This document shows positions 57,939 through 64,000 of a stretch of DNA of 64,000 nucleotides, piece after piece. The notes below the pieces were generated by a model. That model did no database searches. It was given only the letters and a program-made list of their open reading frames with translations, and was not told where the DNA came from. This stretch comes from an uncultured Opitutales bacterium (GTDB taxonomy: Bacteria; Verrucomicrobiota; Verrucomicrobiia; Opitutales; Intestinicryptomonadaceae), in assembly GCA_944389195.1 (NCBI GenBank), contig CALXLM010000026.1:116199-180198 (forward strand), written 5' to 3'. The position numbers and the translations under genes are program-made. Position 1 is the first letter of the stretch, and each line of letters opens with the position of its first letter.

Positions 57939-58105
57939 TAATTGGAAACCTATGCCAAAGGATGGGCAACAGGCATTTTTAAGTTAATTTTGCGCATGAA
58001 TTGCAAGAGCGCGCTCCAGCGGTAAATTTTAAAGTTTTTTATCTGCACTCGCGCATTTTCCGCCCCCCTCAATAACCGACGGGCAGCAAAAAGGCTTTAT
58101 ACCTA

Positions 58106-59197
58106 TTATTCGGCTATTACAGGTATTCCGTCCTTAAATTCCACTTTTATTTTAGAAATAAACCAATTTTTTCCGTTGTTATCGTTTCCCTGATAAAAGA
58201 GCCATATATTTCCGTCAGGCGCGGAAAATATATGTGGGTGTCCTGATTCACTACTGTTCCATTCCCCTTTTTTCCCGTTCGCCAAGAAGGGCTTATCCGA
58301 CAATCTTTTAAAATGTACACCGTCGCCGCTTACAGCAACCCCTATTTGTTGGGGATTGTTATTATATCCTCCTGCGTAAAACATATAAATTTTGCCGTCC
58401 CGAACTATAGCCGAGGCAGCCTCTATGCATTTTGTTTCCCATGGAAGCTCAGGCTTTAATATGGGTGCATTCTTTGAAATATGTTCCCATGTCCCGCGCG
58501 CAAAGGTGGAATCTTTGCCGGTAGATGCAACCCCCTGCATTTGTATTTTCCCCTTCTTGTCGCGAGTAGCATAATATAGAAAATATTTGTCGCCGAATTT
58601 AACGACTTCCGCATCTATTGCCCGCCCGTTGTTCCAATCTCCGTCGGGCGAAAAAATCGGATTCGAAGGATCTCTTGTAAAGTTTATTCCATCTTTTGAC
58701 CATGCGTGGCAAATTGCGTCTTTTGAAAAATTTCCATAAGTTTGATAAAACAAGTGCACAATTCCATCTCTTATGATGGCTCCAGGAGCGCAAAGGCCGT
58801 TAGCTTCGCACGGAGATTCCGGAGTAAGCTCGCCAATCTTTCTCCAGCGTTTCAAATCGAAGCTTTCAGCTATTCCTATGCCCCAGCCCTTGATCGATTT
58901 CGCCATTTTCGGATTTGTGTGTGGAGGAATGGAAAAATACATCAAGTAGCGGTCTTTTAAGTATATGACATGGGGATCCTTTGAATAGGGGAATCCCGTA
59001 CGAGAAGAATCAGCATAAATCATAGTTCCGCCTGCCGCTTTGCGCTGGGCAGCTGGATAAGCATCGAGAAAATCCAGTTCGCAATCAGACGCAAAACCAC
59101 CATTATCAGAGCATGAAGCCGCTATCAAAGCCATTGCGGCAAAATTAAACAATATTATTATTGTTTTTTTGAATGAAGAAATTGGTTTTAAATCCAT
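58106..59197 (-). CDS. GH43-like beta-propeller glycosidase, lipoprotein
   Basis: 363 aa. Lipoprotein signal with lipobox IAASC (Cys ~29). The body shows the repeated blades of the five-bladed GH43/GH32/GH117 propeller: FPYSKDPHVIYLKDRYLMYFS, LCAPGAIIRDGIVHLFYQTYG, AIDAEVVKFGDKYFLYYAT, and SAIVRDGKIYMFYAG. Asp in DPHV and Asp/Glu in IDAEV are catalytic candidates. The exact family and substrate are uncertain. It stands alone, with a palindrome ~265 bp upstream. Confidence 0.78.
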   Translation of the reverse strand: MDLKPISSFKKTIIILFNFAAMALIAASCSDNGGFASDCELDFLDAYPAAQRKAAGGTMIYADSSRTGFPYSKDPHVIYLKDRYLMYFSIPPHTNPKMAKSIKGWGIGIAESFDLKRWRKIGELTPESPCEANGLCAPGAIIRDGIVHLFYQTYGNFSKDAICHAWSKDGINFTRDPSNPIFSPDGDWNNGRAIDAEVVKFGDKYFLYYATRDKKGKIQMQGVASTGKDSTFARGTWEHISKNAPILKPELPWETKCIEAASAIVRDGKIYMFYAGGYNNNPQQIGVAVSGDGVHFKRLSDKPFLANGKKGEWNSSESGHPHIFSAPDGNIWLFYQGNDNNGKNWFISKIKVEFKDGIPVIAE

Positions 59198-59662
59198 AAA
59201 TCCTTGTTTTATAATCGATAAGTTAAGTTAAATGCGATTAATAAATAGCGCAATATAGAAAAGAAAAAAAGATTTTTTATATATGCTAAATCTTCTGCCA
59301 TAGCGTTATTTTAAATGCGAAACTGTGAAACCAATTCTAAATCCGCAAGAATACGCCCAGTTCCAAAGATTGCGTAATGGATAGCGGCAAATAATACAGA
59401 AAACTTACAACACCTATCCTCAATATATAATCTTAAAGGCAATAAACGCGTTGAGGCTAAGCGAAAACGTTTTCTCAACTATAACTATAATTGGAACCGC
59501 GCGAACGATAGCCGCCTTTGGCACATTTTGAGATTCGAGCGCGTCTTAATTCCGTTTTAAGACAGTAAATCTTTACGCAAAAAATGCGCATGGCAGATTG
59601 AGCCTCCACAGATAAAATGCTTCCGATTTGAAATAAATTCGGGGCATGTGCTGGAAAAACCG
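59198..59662. other. Intergenic region (~465 bp) with a LacI-like palindrome
   Basis: No gene seen. AT-rich near the GH43-like start. It contains the palindrome at 59463-59474 and the sequence aacgcgtt at 59446-59453, otherwise nothing distinct. It lies downstream of nadC on - and upstream of the GH43-like gene. Confidence 0.4.
59463..59474. promoter_or_regulatory. LacI-type operator candidate GAAAACGTTTTC
   Basis: Perfect 12-bp palindrome centred on CG, the shape bound by LacI/GalR regulators. It lies about 265 bp upstream of the GH43-like lipoprotein gene. Confidence 0.45.
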
Positions 59663-60598
59663 CTAAGAATCAAGACCTATGTCGATCCAGCGCCCTGAAT
59701 GTACCGGAGCCGCGGTGGAAACGAAATCGGGTCCGATTCTTCCTATTGCGCCGATGTTGTCGAGAGTTATACCGCCGGAGGCTTCGGTCCACGCGTTGTC
59801 GCCTATCATTTCAACAGCCGTGCGCAAATCCGGATACGAAAAGTTGTCCAGCATGATTACGTCGGCGTCGGCGTCGAGCACGGGTTTAATCTGCAAAATG
59901 GAATCCACCTCGACTTCCACGGCAACATCGGGATTTTTTTCTTTGGCAAGCCTTACGGCGTTGGCGAGCATGTCTCCCGTGACAGCTCGCGCGGCGACAA
60001 GATGGTTGTCTTTTAACATTACGCGGTCAAACAGGCCAATGCGGTGGTTGTACCCTCCCCCGCACGCAAAGGCGTATTTTTCGAGAACCCGCAGGCACGG
60101 AGTAGTTTTCCTCGTGTCGAGAAGCCGCGTTTTGGAGGTTCCCAAAGCCTTCACATACTCGGCAGTGACCGTTGCAACGCCCGAAAGCCTCTGTATGAAA
60201 TTCAACATAATGCGCTCCGCCTGCAATATCACGCGAGCCGAGCCCTCTATTGTTCCGATTACGCCCCCGCGTGGCAGGCGTTCCCCGTCGGCGACGTTCG
60301 GCGTAAACGCGCAGGTTTCGCCGTCGGAAGTCGATTCGTATATTTTCAAAATCATCGGAATCAAGTTCACGCCGCACATAATCATTTCACGGCGGGCGAC
60401 AAGATGGGTTTTTATTTCAGAGTGCGGGGTAATGGAAGCCGTCGTAATATCGGCGGCAATTTTCGGCAAAACTTTTAATCCGGCGCCTTCGATATCCTCG
60501 GCGCGCGCCGAACAGACAAGGTTCTGCAGGTATTTCTCGTCTAAATCGTCCCACTTTAGGCGCCTTACCAAATGCGAAATAAATCTGTGGCTTTTCAT
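59663..60598 (-). CDS. nadC: Nicotinate-nucleotide pyrophosphorylase (quinolinate phosphoribosyltransferase)
   Basis: 311 aa, slightly long for the family (~280-300). NadC condenses quinolinate with PRPP to nicotinate mononucleotide in NAD synthesis. Motifs: LLDTRKTTPCLRVLEKYAFACGGGYNHRIGLFDRVMLKDNH, VEVEVDS, MLDNF and TEASGGITLDNI. GGGAGAG precedes the ATG. It follows the inositol-phosphatase gene by 58 bp on the same strand. Confidence 0.95.
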   Translation of the reverse strand: MKSHRFISHLVRRLKWDDLDEKYLQNLVCSARAEDIEGAGLKVLPKIAADITTASITPHSEIKTHLVARREMIMCGVNLIPMILKIYESTSDGETCAFTPNVADGERLPRGGVIGTIEGSARVILQAERIMLNFIQRLSGVATVTAEYVKALGTSKTRLLDTRKTTPCLRVLEKYAFACGGGYNHRIGLFDRVMLKDNHLVAARAVTGDMLANAVRLAKEKNPDVAVEVEVDSILQIKPVLDADADVIMLDNFSYPDLRTAVEMIGDNAWTEASGGITLDNIGAIGRIGPDFVSTAAPVHSGRWIDIGLDS

Positions 60599-60656
60599 TT
60601 TTGTCTCTCCCTTGTTGCGTTTTAATCGCCGCGTCTTTTAGGCGACATTTCGATGT

Positions 60657-61418
60657 TCATGCGAAAAAACTTCTGTTTGCCGCCGCCCTAATGGATATGC
60701 AGAAGGGTTTTTCCGGCACGCGCAATGGAACGACCTCGTATTCCGCCCCCGCCGAATCCATGAGAGCCATGCCTCCCGCCACGTCCCACAAATAGAGCCT
60801 CTCCTCCCGATAGGAGTCTGCGCGCCCCGAGGCCACCCATGCCATTGCGCATGCGGCGCTGCCGCACATTCTGACCTTTTTGAAGCTTCTGACCGAATCC
60901 ACAAACCTGCGCATTCCCGCGTCCGAATAATCGGTCGCGCTGGGGAAGCCCGTCATCAATACGCCCTGTTCGGGGGTTTTAGCCCAACTGGGCTTTATTT
61001 CCACGCCGTTAAGCGCCAACGGATAGCCCTTGCCGCCGAGGAACAGCTCGTCGCGGGTGAAATCGTAAACGGCACCGACAATCGGAGACAATCCAGACAT
61101 CAACGCTATGCTTACGCATACGCCCGGCATGCCCCTGAGGAAGTTGTATGTACCGTCTATCGGGTCCACAATCCAATATAATTCTCCGGAGCTTAAGAGA
61201 CCGGCGTCGCCGCCGCGCTCCTCGCCTACGACCGGAATGCCCGTTGAAGCGAGCTGTTCCCTGATAAAATTTTCGCTATCGACGTCTTCCTGAAGTTTTA
61301 CGTCGTTGCCCGCGTCCGAATTGACGCGGCGCTCTATTATCGTTTTTAACCGGTCTCCGGCGAGCCTGGTCACAGACGAGACTATTTCATGGAAAGGTTC
61401 CGAATCGAATTTGTCCAT
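60657..61418 (-). CDS. Inositol monophosphatase family protein
   Basis: 253 aa. Metal- and phosphate-binding motifs are VVGEERGGD (Glu), WIVDPIDGTYNFLRG (DPIDGT) and LWDVAGGMALMDSAGA (WDxAGG). Members hydrolyse inositol phosphates, 3'-phosphoadenosine 5'-phosphate (CysQ) or histidinol phosphate; the choice cannot be made by eye. Its order with nadC suggests one transcript. Confidence 0.88.
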   Translation of the reverse strand: MDKFDSEPFHEIVSSVTRLAGDRLKTIIERRVNSDAGNDVKLQEDVDSENFIREQLASTGIPVVGEERGGDAGLLSSGELYWIVDPIDGTYNFLRGMPGVCVSIALMSGLSPIVGAVYDFTRDELFLGGKGYPLALNGVEIKPSWAKTPEQGVLMTGFPSATDYSDAGMRRFVDSVRSFKKVRMCGSAACAMAWVASGRADSYREERLYLWDVAGGMALMDSAGAEYEVVPLRVPEKPFCISIRAAANRSFFA

Positions 61419-61544
61419 GCCGGCATTATCGTAGAAGTCGGACTTTATTTACAAGTTTATTTTGTTCCGCAAAATCCGCATGTTTAACCGCGCCGTCCGA
61501 CCATTTTTCTTGCAAGGAGGATTTTTTTTTTAAAGATTCGGGCA

Positions 61545-62624
61545 ATGGAAGGAATACCACCCGTAAAACCTTTTCTGGACAGACTCGCCGACTTGGACAA
61601 AAAAATGGCCGAGCCGGATTTTTACGACGACCAGCGCGCGGCCAGCGCAGTTTCGCGCGAACACCAGCAGCTTTCCAAATTAAAGGAACTGTACGAACAG
61701 CTCGAAAAAGACCTTAGACAGATTGAGGAAAATAAAAAAATAATAGAGGAAAACGCCGATCCGGAGTTTGTGGAGCTTGCGCGGGAAGACGCCGCCGCCA
61801 TCGAGTCGAAAATAGAGCCTGCAAAAAATGAAATACTGAAGATGATGATTCCCGCCGATCCGACGGACTCGCGCAATACGGTCGTCGAAATACGCGCCGG
61901 GACCGGAGGCGACGAGGCATCTCTGTTTGCGGCCGACCTGTATAGAATGTACTGCAGATATGCCGATTCCCGCGGATGGAAAGTGGAAAACCTCAGTTCC
62001 AGCGAATCGCCTGCGGGAGGATTCAAGGAAATATGCTTCCTCCTCTCAGGAAACGACGTCTATCGCTCGATGAAATACGAAAGCGGAACGCACCGCGTCC
62101 AACGCGTTCCCGTAACCGAAGCTTCCGGAAGAATCCATACGTCGGCTGCGACCGTTGCGGTTCTTCCCGAAGCGGAGGACGTCGACATACATATCGACCC
62201 TAACGACATCGAAATTTCGATCGCGCGCGCAAGCGGCCCGGGAGGTCAGGGAGTAAATACGACCGACTCTGCAGTCCAGATACTGCACAAGCCGACTGGC
62301 ATGATAGTCAAGTGCGCCGACGAACGCTCGCAATTGAAGAACAAGACAAAAGCCCTCAAAGTATTGAGGTCGAGGCTTCTCGAAATGAAGCAGAGGGAGG
62401 AACATGACAAATACGCGGCAAACCGGCGCGAACAAATAGGCTCCGGAGACAGGTCCGAGCGCATCAGAACGTACAATTATCCGCAAAGCCGCATAACCGA
62501 CCACAGGATAGGCATGACAATTCATTCACTACCGCAATTTATGGACGGCGAAATCGAAGGCATGATACGCGCGCTCGAGGAAGCCGACTACGTTCAAAAG
62601 ATAAAGTCCCTCACTAAAAAGTAG
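61545..62624 (+). CDS. prfA: Peptide chain release factor 1
   Basis: 359 aa, as in E. coli. It reads UAA/UAG stop codons and releases the peptide. The GGQ motif is at 233-235 (SGPGGQGVNTTDSAVQ), and PVTEASGRIH is the codon-recognition region (PxT). An AAGGAGG lies 25 bp before the ATG, farther than usual, with ten T in between; no earlier in-frame start was seen. It is followed directly by prmC, which methylates the GGQ glutamine. Confidence 0.97.
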   Translation: MEGIPPVKPFLDRLADLDKKMAEPDFYDDQRAASAVSREHQQLSKLKELYEQLEKDLRQIEENKKIIEENADPEFVELAREDAAAIESKIEPAKNEILKMMIPADPTDSRNTVVEIRAGTGGDEASLFAADLYRMYCRYADSRGWKVENLSSSESPAGGFKEICFLLSGNDVYRSMKYESGTHRVQRVPVTEASGRIHTSAATVAVLPEAEDVDIHIDPNDIEISIARASGPGGQGVNTTDSAVQILHKPTGMIVKCADERSQLKNKTKALKVLRSRLLEMKQREEHDKYAANRREQIGSGDRSERIRTYNYPQSRITDHRIGMTIHSLPQFMDGEIEGMIRALEEADYVQKIKSLTKK

Positions 62625-62627
62625 TTT

Positions 62628-63473
62628 GTGCAAAGCGTATTGGAAATTCTGCAAAAATGCTCCGGATATTTCGCTTCCAAAGGAATCGAAACGCCGAAAC
62701 TCGACGCCGAAATATTGCTTGCGCACACATTGGGATGCAAACGCCTCGAACTTTTTTTGCGTTTCGACGAACCTCTTACGGAAGACAAGCTTGCCCCGTT
62801 CCGGGAGGCTGCAAGGCGCAGGGCAAAACGCGAACCGCTTCAGCATATAATCGGTTCGACAGAGTTTTTCGGGCTTGCAATAAAATGCGATTCGCGCGCG
62901 CTCGTCCCGAGGCACGAAACTGAAACGCTATGCGAAATAGTCGCGGAAAAAATTTTCCCGGATAAGGACGCAAGCATCGACATTCTCGATCTCGGCACGG
63001 GCGGCGGCGCCATTGCGCTTGCGATGGCGTCGGTCTATAAAAACGCGAGGATAGACGCGGTTGACGCCTCTGACGCGGCGCTTTCGCTCGCTTCCGAAAA
63101 TGCCGCGCTTCACGGGCTGAACATAAATATTTTTAAGTCCGACTGGTTTGAAAACGTAGTCAGAACGTATGACATTATACTGTCGAATCCGCCGTATCTT
63201 ACCGAAGGCGAGGTTGAAAGCGCCGCTCCGGAAGTAAGGAACTTCGATCCGATTTCCGCGCTTCTCTCCAAGGACAACGGCATGCGGGATCTCAGGACTA
63301 TATTGTCGGAAGCCATTCCAAAACTAAAAGCCGGCGGAACGATAGTATGCGAATGCGGGCTCGGGCAGGCGAAGATTTTGGCGGGCGAAGCGGTGTCAAA
63401 ATTCGGGTTTGAAAAGGCCGAAACGGCGTTTGATTTGCATAGGCGCGAAAGATTTTTAATATGCAGGAGATAA
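62628..63473 (+). CDS. prmC: Peptide chain release factor N5-glutamine methyltransferase
   Basis: 281 aa from a GTG at 62628, three bases after the prfA stop. Helical N-terminal domain (~1-90), then SAM motif ILDLGTGGGAIALAMA and the NPPY motif at 187-190 (ILSNPPYLTEGEV), which binds the glutamine side chain. It methylates Gln235 of RF1. The prfA-prmC pair is conserved. Confidence 0.95.
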   Translation: MQSVLEILQKCSGYFASKGIETPKLDAEILLAHTLGCKRLELFLRFDEPLTEDKLAPFREAARRRAKREPLQHIIGSTEFFGLAIKCDSRALVPRHETETLCEIVAEKIFPDKDASIDILDLGTGGGAIALAMASVYKNARIDAVDASDAALSLASENAALHGLNINIFKSDWFENVVRTYDIILSNPPYLTEGEVESAAPEVRNFDPISALLSKDNGMRDLRTILSEAIPKLKAGGTIVCECGLGQAKILAGEAVSKFGFEKAETAFDLHRRERFLICRR

Positions 63474-63475
63474 AT

Positions 63476-63940
63476 ATGATAAAAGACAATATAAGAAACG
63501 CCAAGCTCTACGAAAACGCTCATCCGTCATTCAAGAAAGCGTTTAAAATAATACTCGATACTCCTTATGATGCTGAAAACGGAACGGAAGAATTTGAAAA
63601 TGTAAAGCGCATAGTGCAAACCTACGAAACTTTTAAGCCGGAAGAAAAGCGCATGGAAGCCCACGAAAAATATATAGACATACAATATGTCGCAAGCGGG
63701 CGCGAAAAGTTCTTTTTTGCAGACAAAAGCCTCCTTAAAATATCAAAGCCGTACGACGCGCAAAAAGACGTTGAGTTTTACGATACCGCCGATCTCGAAA
63801 AGTCGCCAAAAGCAGAATCGGCGATTCTTGAAGCAGGCGAATTTGCGGTCTTTTTCCCTGACGATGCCCATAAGCCGAGCCTTAACGCGGGCGTACGCTG
63901 CAAAGTAAAAAAAATACTTTTAAAAATTCCCGTACTATAA
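63476..63940 (+). CDS. YhcH/YjgK/YiaL (DUF386) family protein
   Basis: 154 aa from the ATG at 63476, which has AGGAG 6 bp upstream; an ATG at 63461 would overlap prmC. Family motifs: RMEAHEKYIDIQYVASGREKFFF and EFAVFFPDDAHKPSL, with the conserved His and Glu/Asp residues of the cupin-like fold. E. coli relatives (YhcH, EbgC) accompany sugar catabolic operons, e.g. sialic acid. Here it follows prmC, a different context. Confidence 0.88.
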   Translation: MIKDNIRNAKLYENAHPSFKKAFKIILDTPYDAENGTEEFENVKRIVQTYETFKPEEKRMEAHEKYIDIQYVASGREKFFFADKSLLKISKPYDAQKDVEFYDTADLEKSPKAESAILEAGEFAVFFPDDAHKPSLNAGVRCKVKKILLKIPVL

Positions 63941-63976
63941 AAAAAACTTGCATTGCCGCCGGTTATACTCTTCAAT

Positions 63977-64000
63977 ATGACGTTTTACAATTTGTCGGCG
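63977..64000 (+). CDS. Possible start of a further gene (truncated)
   Basis: An ATG at 63977 followed by TFYNLSA reaches the window edge. Too short to identify; listed only because the preceding gene ends 36 bp earlier and the strand is continuous. Confidence 0.25.

Noticed and set aside
63948..63969. TTGCAT ... TATACT as a promoter for the last gene
   Set aside because: Spacing of ~10 bp is too short for a sigma-70-type promoter.

Overview
The window looks like chromosomal DNA from a verrucomicrobium, most likely of the Opitutae/Puniceicoccales side of the phylum. This is inferred from gene content, not from a marker gene. The signs are two PEP-CTERM surface proteins, Tat-exported Gfo/Idh oxidoreductases, HEAT-DUF1080 and GH97 proteins, a Kdo (lipopolysaccharide) pathway showing a Gram-negative envelope, and Chlamydia-Pmp-like repeats in a giant surface protein. 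Coding DNA is moderately GC-rich; a few intergenic stretches are strongly AT-rich. No rRNA, tRNA, CRISPR array, insertion sequence or prophage was seen.

Layout. 1-6.5 kb: end of a hisC-like gene, a CNNM/CBS membrane protein, aconitase, a STAS/SpoIIE-phosphatase pair and ybaB, all on +. 6.5-7.3 kb: a gene-poor stretch. 7.3-16.9 kb: accessory surface-protein island on -, with two PEP-CTERM genes (481 and 1710 aa), a tyrosine recombinase on + and a secreted unknown. The AT-rich gap between the giant gene and the recombinase is bounded by a 16-bp inverted repeat; I propose it as a candidate invertible (phase-variation) switch or a shared operator. 17-31 kb: housekeeping and envelope genes (mdh, DUF481, HpnH-like radical SAM, DinG helicase, dUTPase, sugar permease, small CBM20-like protein, PpiD/SurA-like chaperone, methyltransferase, kdsD, membrane-anchored kdsB, LipM-like transferase, DegT aminotransferase).

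31.8-45.5 kb is a polysaccharide-degradation cluster: three tandem GH97 enzymes, a HEAT-DUF1080 protein, a Tat-exported oxidoreductase, a GH50-like enzyme and a GH13 lipoprotein, with strong terminators between units. 45.7-48.1 kb holds pyrG-kdsA as an overlapping pair. 48.5-51 kb is a LacI-type regulator divergent from an oxidoreductase, with a palindromic operator candidate between them. 51-52.6 kb is non-coding and hairpin-rich. 52.6-56.4 kb has an L-rhamnose permease and isomerase plus glycerate kinase. 56.5-64 kb is mostly housekeeping (proC, PEGA lipoprotein, GH43-like lipoprotein, nadC, inositol-phosphatase family, prfA-prmC, YhcH-family).

Together the genes describe a glycan-feeding, Gram-negative organism that imports rhamnose and possibly other sugars, exports carbohydrate-active enzymes by Sec and Tat, and displays large repeat-rich surface proteins anchored by PEP-CTERM tails. 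The recombinase next to the giant surface gene is the most likely place for something undescribed.
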